43,239 nucleotides of DNA from DAOTUL01 sp034437435. Lineage in GTDB: Bacteria > Chloroflexota > Anaerolineae > Aggregatilineales > Phototrophicaceae. The position numbers and the translations under genes were made by a program. Shown piece by piece: positions 7,695 through 15,699 of the stretch; the first letter of the stretch is position 1; every line of letters begins with the position of its first letter. The stretch is from positions 1 through 43,239 of the forward strand of contig CAYQJO010000007.1 in the NCBI GenBank assembly GCA_964417785.1, in the 5' to 3' direction. The notes beneath the pieces were generated by a model, which saw only the letters and a list, made by a program, of their open reading frames with translations, did not search any database and was not told the DNA's origin.

Positions 7695-9950
7695 ATGGAT
7701 GAGATACGCTTGACGGGCGGTTGGCAGGTCCAATCAACACCACTGGACACGCTTGAGCCGCCGACCGACTGGACCGAGAGCCAGACGATTGTCGACAGCA
7801 CCCATATTCAGCCTGTACTTTATCCGGATAATCCGTATTGGGGCGACCGGCTGAGGGCGATCAACGAACAGGCATGGTTTTATCGCCGGACATTTGAGTT
7901 GGGCGAGTCGTTTGACCGGGTGCGGCTGCGCTTCGGTGGTGTGGATTATTATGCCGATGTGTGGGTCAATGATGAACCGGTCGGTACGCACGAAGGCGCT
8001 TTTGTGCCGTTTACCCTGGACGTTACCGATGTTGTTCAACCGGGTGAGAATGCGCTGGTAGTGCGTGTCACCTCGCCCTGGGACCCGCCCAACCCCGGCG
8101 GTAGCTATCCCTCCGATCATGTTTTGCGCGGCATGGTCAAGGGTACATACGAGCATGGCGAAGGGTTGATTCCGCCGAATGTGAATCCGCTGGGTATCTG
8201 GCGTCCGGTATGGCTGCTGCTGGACGAAGGTATCAGCATTGACCGTGTGCGCATCCAGACACAGATAGATGGCGAGGTCCGGATTGAGACCACTGTGACC
8301 AACACCGGGGCGCAGACATGGCGCGGCACGCTGCGCCTCAAGATCAGCGGCGAGAATCACGATGGACCCGGTGTGTCGGCCATGGTGGCGGTGCTGCTGC
8401 CGACCGGTACGCGCACGGTCGAACATACCATGTCGATCCCGGAGGTGCGCCTGTGGTGGCCCTGGGATCACGGCGACCCTAATCTTTACCGGCTGGAAGC
8501 GAGTATCCATGACTCGGCTCTGGCCGAGGTATTCGGTGTGCGCACGGTGCGATTGACCCGGACCAAACAGCAGTTCGTCTACCACATCAACGAGCGACCG
8601 GTCGCCATTCGCGGGGTATCGTATATGCCAGCGTTGTATCTCTCCCAGGTGGATCGGGATTGGATCGAACGCGATTTGCAGCGGGTGCGTGAAGCCAACC
8701 TCAATCTGGTGCGGGTGCATGTGCATGTGTCGCCACCCGACCTCTACGATCTGTGTAACCGTATGGGCTTGCTGGTGATCCAGGATTTTGAATTGAGTTG
8801 GGTTCACGAGCCATCACCTGAATTTGAGGCACGGGCGCGGGTGCTGCAACGCGAGATGATCGCCATGCTGCATAATCATCCGGCTATTATCACCTGGATG
8901 TGCCACAACGAACCCACCATGATCTTCACCCGGCGCGAGAATCTGGAAAAGCATCCGGACCCGGCGCTCTACGCCGATGCGCTGGAACAGGACCCGACCC
9001 GACCGGTGTTCATCGCCTCCGGTCAGCTTGAGGCCGATGTCGAACGCAGCGGCGATGCCCACACCTATTACGGCGCGTTCTGGTCGTCACGCTATACCGA
9101 CATTTATAAACGGCACTACGTATTCAATACGGAATTTGGCTGTGAGATACCGGCGTCCGCCACTACGCTGCGAGTGTATCCCGATGTATGGGAACGGACA
9201 CAGCACCTTGAACGCCAGATTGAGTCGTTGTGGCAGTATCAGGCGGAATTGATCCGGTTCCATGTCGAGCATTTCCGGCGGCTGCGAGCAAGCGGATGCG
9301 CCGGCTATATTGCATTCTGGTTGGCGGACCTGGTGCCACAGGTTGGCTGCGGTGTGCTGGATTCTGACCGCATTGAGAAGGGGGGCTATGCCGCGCTCAA
9401 GCAGGCGTCGCAGCCGCTGCATGTGGCTCTGGAACATGATGGGCGCAAGGCAAAGGCCATCTGGGTTTTCAACGATACGGTGGAGCGCTATCAGAATACA
9501 AGCCTTCACTGGCAGGTCTTTGATGCACAAGGCGTGCTGCGGCTTGAGGAAAGCGCGACCTTCAACATTGAATCCAATCGCGCCCAGGCGGTCACGAAGC
9601 TGAACTGGACGCTTAGTCGCAATGACTGCGACCGGGTGCTGCTGACCCTGCACGATGCTGACGGGCAACTGCTGGCCGAGAACGCTTATACACGCCCGTT
9701 ATATCCGCCGCGCCGTCCGCGGGGTTATCCCTGGAAGTTCGATCCGTATCTGGGCTGTAAAGTCTTCGACCGGCCCGATGCCCCCAGTCTTGTCGAGCAG
9801 AGCAACAACCCTGTTGGCAACCTGGTCCCGGTGCGTGTGCGTGAGGTAATAGCGGAGTGGGGGCTGCGGCAGCGGCTGCCGTTGTGGCTGGTGTCGCGTA
9901 TCGCCTGGATTGTCAGTCGTTTAACACCAGAGTATGATCGACGGACTTGA
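7695..9950 (+). CDS. Glycoside hydrolase family 2 protein (beta-galactosidase/mannosidase/glucuronidase type)
   Basis: This is a retaining exo-glycosidase of 751 residues without a signal peptide, so probably cytoplasmic. The order is: N-terminal jelly-roll sugar-binding domain (about 1-180, with WFYRRTFEL and DVWVNDEPVGTHEGAFVPF), an Ig-like domain (about 180-290), then the TIM barrel. In the barrel the acid/base is E406 in CHNEP and the nucleophile is E480 in NTEFG, both intact. About 150 further residues form C-terminal beta domains. ATG 7695 follows GGGAGGAC and is preferred over GTG 7665, which overlaps a TATAAT box. The substrate (beta-mannoside, -galactoside or -glucuronide) cannot be read from the sequence. 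No transporter of sugars adjoins it, so it may process internal or imported oligosaccharides. Confidence 0.88.
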   Translation: MDEIRLTGGWQVQSTPLDTLEPPTDWTESQTIVDSTHIQPVLYPDNPYWGDRLRAINEQAWFYRRTFELGESFDRVRLRFGGVDYYADVWVNDEPVGTHEGAFVPFTLDVTDVVQPGENALVVRVTSPWDPPNPGGSYPSDHVLRGMVKGTYEHGEGLIPPNVNPLGIWRPVWLLLDEGISIDRVRIQTQIDGEVRIETTVTNTGAQTWRGTLRLKISGENHDGPGVSAMVAVLLPTGTRTVEHTMSIPEVRLWWPWDHGDPNLYRLEASIHDSALAEVFGVRTVRLTRTKQQFVYHINERPVAIRGVSYMPALYLSQVDRDWIERDLQRVREANLNLVRVHVHVSPPDLYDLCNRMGLLVIQDFELSWVHEPSPEFEARARVLQREMIAMLHNHPAIITWMCHNEPTMIFTRRENLEKHPDPALYADALEQDPTRPVFIASGQLEADVERSGDAHTYYGAFWSSRYTDIYKRHYVFNTEFGCEIPASATTLRVYPDVWERTQHLERQIESLWQYQAELIRFHVEHFRRLRASGCAGYIAFWLADLVPQVGCGVLDSDRIEKGGYAALKQASQPLHVALEHDGRKAKAIWVFNDTVERYQNTSLHWQVFDAQGVLRLEESATFNIESNRAQAVTKLNWTLSRNDCDRVLLTLHDADGQLLAENAYTRPLYPPRRPRGYPWKFDPYLGCKVFDRPDAPSLVEQSNNPVGNLVPVRVREVIAEWGLRQRLPLWLVSRIAWIVSRLTPEYDRRT

Positions 9951-10035
9951 GAAAGATGGTCTGGTCCAGCCTGTCGATGTCGGCTCGAACCATCACGATC
10001 TGTTCTGGGGTATACCAGCTTATTTCGAAGGGCAT
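9913..10035 (-). CDS. Possible small protein, 40 residues
   Basis: A short minus-strand frame begins MPFEISWYTPEQIVMV and ends LVLND. It lies mostly in the 160-bp gap between the GH2 and radical SAM genes and overlaps the GH2 3' end by 38 bp. GAGGCAGG lies a few bases before the ATG. The opening resembles the first strands of small Chloroflexota proteins starting MPFEIRWY (from memory; not searched). If so it may be a short version or the remnant of a longer STAS-like protein. Its position downstream of the radical SAM gene on the same strand (75-bp gap) would allow co-transcription. It could also be chance. Confidence 0.35.
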   Translation of the reverse strand: MPFEISWYTPEQIVMVRADIDRLDQTIFLKSVDHTLVLND

Positions 10036-10110
10036 GGTCCTGCCTCGCTTCGGCTCGTTCGATAAGACGAGTGTATCATGCCGGTAGCGGGCAGAACCTT
10101 AAGATTGTTT

Positions 10111-11364
10111 CTAATTGTTGCGAATGTCGTCTGGCTGGATCACCGCTTTGATTTCTTCCGGTTGTTGTGTCGGGCTGGCTTCGACATAACCGCCGTAGAG
10201 TCGCCATTCGTCCATGCGGCAGGAGTGGACCAGTTCGCCGTTCCAGACGGTCATGTCCGGGCAGCTTTCACACATGTCCTGACGACCGTCTTCCAGCATA
10301 TCCGGTCCCTGAACGATACCAATGGACTGGGTGTAAAGCGGGCGGAAGAGGTTGAGCGGGTTCATCAGTACACTGCCCCAGAACTTGCTGCTGGCTTTGC
10401 GCAAGGCAGGGTCGATCAGGCCCAGCAACCACGCCAGTTTGGTCATCCGGTTACTCTTCTGGTAAATCAGATAGCTGCCGCGCAGCAGATGATAGCCGAC
10501 CTGCACCAGTTCAATCGTTTTGGGGCCGATGGAACCGTACATCCGGGCTTTGTTGCCAATCTGCACACCCGACACCCAGGTCGCACGGGTATGGGACTGC
10601 GTGCCGCCGAGGTAGCTGCTCGGCTGGTAGTGTGCGTGGACTGATTTGATCTTTTCGGCCACATCGAACGAGGTGATGTAAATCTCGGATTGATCTTCAA
10701 CCGTGTAAGGTACCTGCGACGGGTCGATCTGCTGGCCGTTGACGGCATAGGTGTAGGTGCCGTCCAGTGGTGCGCCGCGGAAGGTGATGAACACCAATCC
10801 CTGAACGATGTCGATATGTTTATTGGCCCAGCGCACAATCTCTGGCACGCTATCGACGTTGCTGGGGTAAATGGTCATATTGAAAATCGAGATCAGACCA
10901 CCGACTTCAGCCACCATACGGGCAAATTTGAGCCGTAGATCGCACAACTCGACTTCACTCTTACCTTTCCAGTGGGGGCGGTTCTGTTCACTGTCGATAT
11001 GGAACGTGAAACCAATCGCACCGGCATTTTTCAGTTCGACCATCAAATCGCGGGTCAGGGCGACGCCGTTGGTCAGAATCAGAGGTTTCATGCCCTGATC
11101 GTGGATGTAAGCGACAATGTTTACGATTTCCGGGTGCAGCAGCGGTTCGCCGCCAGCGATGGAAATGTTATCACAGTTACGCCATTCCTTCAGCAGGTCA
11201 ACTTCCTGCTTGATCTCCTCTAACGATTTATGCCCGGACTTGCCGTTGACCCGGTAACAACCCCGGCAGTAGATGTTGCAACGGTCGGTGACTTCCAACC
11301 AACCGATGGGGTTATCGTTGGATGACCAGGGAAAACGATACATATCGCGCTTATGCAGTGTCAT
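10111..11364 (-). CDS. Radical SAM protein with C-terminal cysteine cluster
   Basis: This 417-residue enzyme binds a [4Fe-4S] cluster and S-adenosylmethionine to start radical chemistry. The cluster motif C29-x3-C33-x2-C36 lies in DRCNIYCRGC, followed by GGEP (71-74), the SAM amino-group contact. A TIM-barrel core runs to about residue 230. Near the C-terminus MCESCPDMTV and SCRMDEW add three cysteines, suggesting a SPASM/twitch-like auxiliary cluster as in peptide- or cofactor-modifying enzymes. ATG 11364 has an excellent AAAGGAGGG ribosome site. No precursor peptide is evident next to it except possibly the 40-residue frame downstream, which has no conserved core I can recognise. The substrate is unknown. 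A perfect 8-bp inverted repeat lies upstream. Confidence 0.85.
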   Translation of the reverse strand: MTLHKRDMYRFPWSSNDNPIGWLEVTDRCNIYCRGCYRVNGKSGHKSLEEIKQEVDLLKEWRNCDNISIAGGEPLLHPEIVNIVAYIHDQGMKPLILTNGVALTRDLMVELKNAGAIGFTFHIDSEQNRPHWKGKSEVELCDLRLKFARMVAEVGGLISIFNMTIYPSNVDSVPEIVRWANKHIDIVQGLVFITFRGAPLDGTYTYAVNGQQIDPSQVPYTVEDQSEIYITSFDVAEKIKSVHAHYQPSSYLGGTQSHTRATWVSGVQIGNKARMYGSIGPKTIELVQVGYHLLRGSYLIYQKSNRMTKLAWLLGLIDPALRKASSKFWGSVLMNPLNLFRPLYTQSIGIVQGPDMLEDGRQDMCESCPDMTVWNGELVHSCRMDEWRLYGGYVEASPTQQPEEIKAVIQPDDIRNN

Positions 11365-11396
11365 TCTGTGACCCTCCTTTGCTTATGACATCTGAT

Positions 11397-11418
11397 ATAA
11401 AGTCATGGTGGACTTTAT
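11397..11418. repeat. Perfect 8-bp inverted repeat between azlD and the radical SAM gene
   Basis: ATAAAGTC (11397-11404) and GACTTTAT (11411-11418) are exact complements around a 6-base loop. The site lies 33 bases upstream of the radical SAM ATG and 17 bases downstream of the azlD stop. It could be an operator at the radical SAM promoter or a weak terminator for azlCD; it is AT-rich and lacks a T-tract, which favours an operator. Confidence 0.55.
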
Positions 11419-11435
11419 GACGATATTGTATCGCC

Positions 11436-11750
11436 CTAAACCAGCGCACGCCAGAGCAAAAAAACCAGCATTCCCCCGCCGATTGTGGGCAGCAATTGGC
11501 GCGTCCGCCATGCGATTCCGGTTGCGACGATTCCACCAATCAGATAGCTGTTGCTCAGGCTGAGATCGATGCTGCCATCGGGCATCAACACTGCCGGAAC
11601 GCTGATGGCGGTCAGTACAGCGACCGGCACGTAACGCAGGGCGCGAAACAGCGGGTCCGGCAGTTGGACGCGCCCGACCACCACCAGCAGCGGGTAACGT
11701 ACCATGAAGGTAACGACCGTCATGCCCAGGATCAGCATTACTTCGTTCAT
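11436..11750 (-). CDS. azlD: AzlD-family branched-chain amino acid exporter small subunit
   Basis: This is a 104-residue integral membrane protein with about four hydrophobic segments (LILGMTVVTFMVRYPLL, VAVLTAISVPAVL, SYLIGGIVATGIAW, GGGMLVFLLW). It is the small partner of AzlC in LIV-E type exporters of branched-chain amino acids and analogues. The ATG overlaps the azlC stop in an ATGA junction, so the pair is translationally coupled. A longer frame in the same phase extends upstream through azlC, but only this start gives the AzlD sequence. Confidence 0.88.
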   Translation of the reverse strand: MNEVMLILGMTVVTFMVRYPLLVVVGRVQLPDPLFRALRYVPVAVLTAISVPAVLMPDGSIDLSLSNSYLIGGIVATGIAWRTRQLLPTIGGGMLVFLLWRALV

Positions 11751-12448
11751 GCGGCAACCTCTTCGCTGCTGGTGAATGACTCCGCCGCGATCCCGGCGGC
11801 GATTCCAGCGATGGCGGCCACCATCAAGCCGGATTGATTGGGCATATCGTGGGCGAGCAGTGCCACGATCCCGGCGACGACCGCGCTGACCAGCATGGGG
11901 CGCGTGAGGATGAGTGGCACCACGATGCCGATAAAGGTCACCACCATCGCAAAGTCCAGGCCCCATTCCGCGATGCCTTCGAGTTGCGTCCCGGCGACAA
12001 TGCCGATGAGTGTGCAAACCTGCCAGTTGGTGTACATCGCCAGGGCCGACCCCAGATGATACCAGTGGGTGTTGGCACCACCGTTGGGATAGCGCTTGAT
12101 GACGACGGCGTATGTTTCATCGGTGAGCCAGAACGCCAGCGGAATAAGCCAACGCTGAGGCAGATGCTTCATGTGTGGGCCGAGCGAAGCGGCATAGAGT
12201 GCATGGCGCAAGTTGACGATCCAGGTCGTCAGAACGATGAGCGACAGCCCGACCCCCTGCGCGATCAAGCCGGCGGCGATAAACTGGGCCGATCCGGCGA
12301 AGACAAACAGCGACATGCTCAGTGTCGCCGCAGGAGATAGGCCGCCGTTCACGGCGATTGCGCCGAAGATGATGCCGAAGGGAACAGCGCCGACAATCAG
12401 CGGGAGCGTGTCTTTGGCACCATTGAGAAATTCGCTGCGTCTCGTCAT
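11747..12448 (-). CDS. azlC: AzlC-family branched-chain amino acid exporter large subunit
   Basis: This is a 233-residue polytopic membrane protein. It carries family features: KDTLPLIVGAVPFGIIFG near the N-terminus, FAGSAQFIA, WIVNLRHALYAASLGPH and WLTDETYAV. With AzlD it exports branched-chain amino acids, as for 4-azaleucine efflux in Bacillus and BrnFE in Corynebacterium. Real substrates vary in this family. The last residues before the stop (SFTSSEEVAA) are soluble. It is divergent from the NUDIX gene with only 38 bp between the starts. The ribosome site is weak. Confidence 0.9.
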   Translation of the reverse strand: MTRRSEFLNGAKDTLPLIVGAVPFGIIFGAIAVNGGLSPAATLSMSLFVFAGSAQFIAAGLIAQGVGLSLIVLTTWIVNLRHALYAASLGPHMKHLPQRWLIPLAFWLTDETYAVVIKRYPNGGANTHWYHLGSALAMYTNWQVCTLIGIVAGTQLEGIAEWGLDFAMVVTFIGIVVPLILTRPMLVSAVVAGIVALLAHDMPNQSGLMVAAIAGIAAGIAAESFTSSEEVAA

Positions 12449-12486
12449 AATTTGTGCTTTCTGGATGATCGTGCTTAACTGGTGGA

Positions 12487-12939
12487 ATGATAAACTATCC
12501 TCGACATATTGTGGCGGTATCCGGTCTGATTTCCAATGACCAGGATCAGGTATTGATGATTCTCAGCCCCAAACGCGGCTGGGAGATGCCCGGTGGGCAG
12601 GTAGAGGAGGGCGAGTCGCTGTTGGACGCGCTCAAGCGGGAAATCCGCGAGGAGACCGGTGTGGTGGCGTCAGTGGGACCGCTGGTGTCCGTCAATTCCA
12701 ACATCAAAGCACCGACGAAGGTGATTTTTAGCTTCCTGGGGCAGTATGTGTCCGGTATGCTGCGCACCAGTGACGAGAGCCAGGAAACGGTGTGGCTGGC
12801 CCGAGACGCGGCGCTCAACCGGGTGACGCACCCGGCAGTTCGTGATAGAATGAGTGACATGTTAGCGTTTTCCGGCCAGGTAGTCTACCGGGTATATTCG
12901 ACTGTGCCATATGAGGTCTATCACGAGCAAAAAGTATGA
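12487..12939 (+). CDS. NUDIX hydrolase
   Basis: This 150-residue enzyme hydrolyses a nucleoside diphosphate linked to another group. The full Nudix box is present: G37-x5-E43-x7-R51-E52-I-x-E55-E56-x-G58. The N-terminal HIVAVSGLISND and FSFLGQYVSG strands complete the fold; the rest (about 110-150) is a helix and a tail. Length and the GGQVEEGES form fit MutT/ADP-ribose-type enzymes, but the substrate cannot be told. It shares an ATGA junction with the following GNAT gene, so the two form an operon. GGTGG lies unusually close to the ATG. Confidence 0.88.
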   Translation: MINYPRHIVAVSGLISNDQDQVLMILSPKRGWEMPGGQVEEGESLLDALKREIREETGVVASVGPLVSVNSNIKAPTKVIFSFLGQYVSGMLRTSDESQETVWLARDAALNRVTHPAVRDRMSDMLAFSGQVVYRVYSTVPYEVYHEQKV

Positions 12940-13676
12940 ATGTCCTGCCATTTGAAGAGCATCTTTTTCGGGCATGGCCGGCGTTGACGACACGCCATTA
13001 CGACGGCTGGGTGCTGCGTTTCGCCGAGGGTTTCACACGCCGGTCCAACTCGGTGAACCCGATATACGGTTCATCCATAAACCTCTCGGAGAAGATCGAT
13101 CACTGTGAGGCGTTGTATACCCAGGAAGGCATTCCCACACATTTCCGGCTGACTGATTGTGTACAGCCTGCCGGTCTGGATGTGTATCTGGCTGAACGTG
13201 GCTACAGCAAATCCCCCGCCATTGATGTCTTTGCGCTGGACCTCAAGCGGGTCAATGCCGCCGCTTCTGATGTAGCTGTGTCGATTGAACCCCGGTTGAC
13301 CGACGGCTGGCTGCGCGATCATCTGCACATCACCGGTCTCGCGGCGGTCGATGCGTTCCAACAGATGATGCAGGTGGTCTATCTGCCGGCGGCCTTCATC
13401 ACACTGCGCCAGGACGATATGGCAGTGGCAACCGGGGTCGCCGTCGCCGGTGGTGATTATATGGGTTTGTTCCGTCTGGCCGTCGATGCCAGGTTCCGGC
13501 GCAACGGACTGGGCAAGGCGTTGACATTGACTCTGCTAGACTGGGGGCAGCAGCAGGGCGCAAGCTGTGCCTATCTCCAGGTTGAACCCGATAACGTTGC
13601 AGCGCGAAATTTGTATACCGGTCTGGGATTCGAGAAAATCTATGACTACTGGTATCAAAGCTGCTGTTTCCGCTAA
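12936..13676 (+). CDS. GNAT family N-acetyltransferase
   Basis: This is a 246-residue acetyl-CoA-dependent acyltransferase. The C-terminal half is the GNAT domain: FRLAVDARFRRNGLGKAL holds the acetyl-CoA pyrophosphate loop (RRNGLG) and EPDNVAARNLYTGLGFEKIYDYWY is the closing motif B. The N-terminal half (about 1-130) is a degenerate second GNAT-like unit beginning with a WPALTTRHYDGWVLRFAEGFTRRSNSV-type segment, known from a family of bacterial acetyltransferases of unknown substrate. It is translationally coupled to the NUDIX gene by an ATGA overlap. The acceptor is unknown. Confidence 0.87.
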   Translation: MNVLPFEEHLFRAWPALTTRHYDGWVLRFAEGFTRRSNSVNPIYGSSINLSEKIDHCEALYTQEGIPTHFRLTDCVQPAGLDVYLAERGYSKSPAIDVFALDLKRVNAAASDVAVSIEPRLTDGWLRDHLHITGLAAVDAFQQMMQVVYLPAAFITLRQDDMAVATGVAVAGGDYMGLFRLAVDARFRRNGLGKALTLTLLDWGQQQGASCAYLQVEPDNVAARNLYTGLGFEKIYDYWYQSCCFR

Positions 13677-13682
13677 AGGGTT

Positions 13683-13710
13683 TTGCTCAAGCCCCGGCCA
13701 GGTCTATAAT
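13683..13710 (+). promoter_or_regulatory. Candidate promoter of the beta-helix/sortase genes
   Basis: A perfect TATAAT at 13705-13710 with a weak -35 TTGCTC at 13683-13688 (16-base spacer) lies 36 bases before the beta-helix gene ATG, in the only gap between it and the GNAT gene. Confidence 0.5.
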
Positions 13711-13746
13711 AGGCACGCCAACTGTAAGCCAGACGAAAACACACCC

Positions 13747-15699
13747 ATGAAGCCCATACTGCTTTCCCTGTTGTTGATGATCTTTGCTTTGCAGCCTGCC
13801 ATCGCTCAGGATACGGTCAGTTGTGACGCGGCGGCGCTAATCGCGGCACTGGAACAAACAACCTCCGGTGAGATGAATCTGGAAGCCGGTTGTACCTACA
13901 CGCTGACTACCGTACATAACGAGATCAACGGCCCTAACGGTCTCCCGTCCATCACCGGCGACGTGATTCTGAACGGCAACGGCGCGACCATCACCCGTGC
14001 CGACGGTGCGCCCAGTTTTCGCATTTTCTATGTCTCGCCCGAAGCCAATTTCACACTGAACAATGTCACCATCAGTTTTGGCGAGATCGTCGCGCCACCC
14101 GGTCAGGATGGCGCTGACGGCCAACCCGGCGATGACGGTGTAAATGGCAACGCCGGCGGCAACGGCTTCAGCGGCCAGGATGGAACGCCGGGTCAGATCG
14201 CACGCGGCGGCGGTATTTACAACACCGGCACGATGTTCATGAGCAACGTTACCCTGGACAGTAATTATGTCGAGGGCGGTCGCGGCGGCAGTGGCGGTCG
14301 CGGCGGTGATGGTGGTCGCGGTGGCGATGCCAGTCCCGAAGTTGACTCCGGTGGACGCGGTGGCGATGGTGGTTTCGGCGGTGATGGGGGTCGCGGCGGT
14401 GACGGTCAGGGCGGTGGTATCTACAACACCGGCATTCTTGAGATTACCAGTAGTGACATTCGCAACAATATTGCAACCGGCGGAGTTGGTGGCCGGGGGG
14501 GTGATGGCGGCAGCGGCGGCGATGGCGGTAACGGTCGTGGGCCGTTGGGCGCACGCGGTGGTGACGCCAGCCGTCTCGCGGAAGACAGCCGTGAGTTCAA
14601 CCCGGAAGCCGTCAGTAACAGTGACGGCGGTAACGGTCAGGGCGGTGGCATCTTCAACAGTGGTACGCTGCGCATCGAGCAAACGACTTTCAGCGACAAT
14701 CTGAGCATTGGCGGTGATGGCAACGAGGGGGGGCGTGGTGGCAACGGCGGTCTCGGTGGCCGTCCGGGTGAGGGCGGCACCCCTGGTGCCAATGGGAAGG
14801 GTAGTTCTGGCGGTGTCGGCGGCGACGGTGGCGACGGTCAGGGCGGTGCGATCTATAACTCCGGTACACTGGCAGTGCTGAAGTCATTGTTCACTGTCAA
14901 TATCGCCCAGGGCGCGAATGGCGGAAAGGCCGGTGATGGTGGGGTAAGTCGCTTTGACTTTGAGCGCGGCGATATTGTGAGCGATTTTCATGGGCGCGGC
15001 GGAATCGGCGGTTACGGCGGTCACAGTGAAGGCGGAGCGATCTTCAACTCTGGTACGGTCCGTCTGTATAACGTCACGGTGTCCGGCAATTTCGGCGACG
15101 GCGGTGCTGGCGGTGGTGGTGGAATCAGCGAGACCGGGCGGCTCGATCTGCAAGGAATCGGCGGGAACGGTGGCAATTCCAACGGGGGCGGCGTCTACCA
15201 TGTCGGCAGTTTTGCTGAACTGCTCAACGTGACGGTGTACGAAAATGGCGGCCTGGCCGGTATCCCGGCTGAAGGTGGCGAGGATGGGCAGGCCGGCGGC
15301 GGTGGCCTTTTCGGCGAGATTCAACTGGCGAACAGTATCGTTGCCAACAGTCTCATCTCCAATTGCGGCGGAATCACGGGGACGGTATCCAGGGGCCATA
15401 ATATCGCATCAGATGAGAGCTGTAATCTGACGATGGAGACCGACCAGACGCTTGCGGACCCGCTGCTGATCCCTTTGCAGAATAACGGCGGACCGACCCT
15501 GACGCACGCCCTGCTGCCGGAAAGTCCGGCTATTGATGCTGGCGACAATATGATGTGCTATGAACCGCCCATCGGCGACCGCGATCAACGTGATTTGATG
15601 CGGCGTATGGACGGCGATAATGACGGTGAGTTTGTATGTGATGTCGGGGCCTTTGAGGCGATTGGCACACCGCCTTCGGGGCCGCCTGAGGAAGTTTGA
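13747..15699 (+). CDS. Secreted Gly-rich beta-helix protein with choice-of-anchor Q-like C-terminus
   Basis: This is a surface or secreted protein of 650 residues with a clear Sec signal (1-22, LQPAIAQD). A frame extends upstream to 13567 but overlaps the GNAT gene; ATG 13747 gives the signal peptide and sits behind a TATAAT box. The body repeats a right-handed beta-helix rung of the form GGGIYNTGTLxIxxxTxxxN six or seven times. Every rung is interrupted by a Gly-rich loop. The first loop is collagen-like, about ten Gly-X-Y triplets; later ones are GGRGGDGG-type. The C-terminus (NNGGPTLTHALLPESPAIDAG, then DQRD and CDVGAFEA) matches the choice-of-anchor Q pattern. Its stop shares a base with the sortase ATG (TGATG), yet no LPxTG-type sorting signal is present. 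An adhesive or structural surface role is inferred. Confidence 0.82.
   Translation: MKPILLSLLLMIFALQPAIAQDTVSCDAAALIAALEQTTSGEMNLEAGCTYTLTTVHNEINGPNGLPSITGDVILNGNGATITRADGAPSFRIFYVSPEANFTLNNVTISFGEIVAPPGQDGADGQPGDDGVNGNAGGNGFSGQDGTPGQIARGGGIYNTGTMFMSNVTLDSNYVEGGRGGSGGRGGDGGRGGDASPEVDSGGRGGDGGFGGDGGRGGDGQGGGIYNTGILEITSSDIRNNIATGGVGGRGGDGGSGGDGGNGRGPLGARGGDASRLAEDSREFNPEAVSNSDGGNGQGGGIFNSGTLRIEQTTFSDNLSIGGDGNEGGRGGNGGLGGRPGEGGTPGANGKGSSGGVGGDGGDGQGGAIYNSGTLAVLKSLFTVNIAQGANGGKAGDGGVSRFDFERGDIVSDFHGRGGIGGYGGHSEGGAIFNSGTVRLYNVTVSGNFGDGGAGGGGGISETGRLDLQGIGGNGGNSNGGGVYHVGSFAELLNVTVYENGGLAGIPAEGGEDGQAGGGGLFGEIQLANSIVANSLISNCGGITGTVSRGHNIASDESCNLTMETDQTLADPLLIPLQNNGGPTLTHALLPESPAIDAGDNMMCYEPPIGDRDQRDLMRRMDGDNDGEFVCDVGAFEAIGTPPSGPPEEV
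14101..15315 (+). repeat. Gly-rich insertion repeats between beta-helix rungs
   Basis: Six to seven Gly-rich blocks, each 20-55 residues, alternate with rungs that share the GG-G/A-I-Y/F-N-T/S-G signature. Block 1 is Gly-X-Y with D, N, P and Q. Blocks 2-4 are GGX with R, D and N. Blocks 5-7 are shorter. The GGN codon bias produces long open frames on both strands, none of which look real. Confidence 0.85.

Noticed and set aside
7734..8807. 357-residue minus-strand frame inside the GH2 gene
   Set aside because: It is a shadow of the GH2 coding strand, whose catalytic motifs are intact.
12936..13746. Upstream extension of the beta-helix gene to 13567
   Set aside because: The extension overlaps the GNAT gene and has no ribosome site. 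The start at 13747 gives a perfect signal peptide after a TATAAT box.
13837..14682. 281-residue minus-strand frame opposite the Gly-rich gene
   Set aside because: Repeated GGN codons read in antisense give a long Thr/Ala-rich frame by composition alone. No ribosome site or recognisable sequence.
14101..15315. Short direct repeats considered as a CRISPR array
   Set aside because: The repeats are in-frame Gly-rich codons of variable length without identical repeats and unique spacers, and no cas genes are present.
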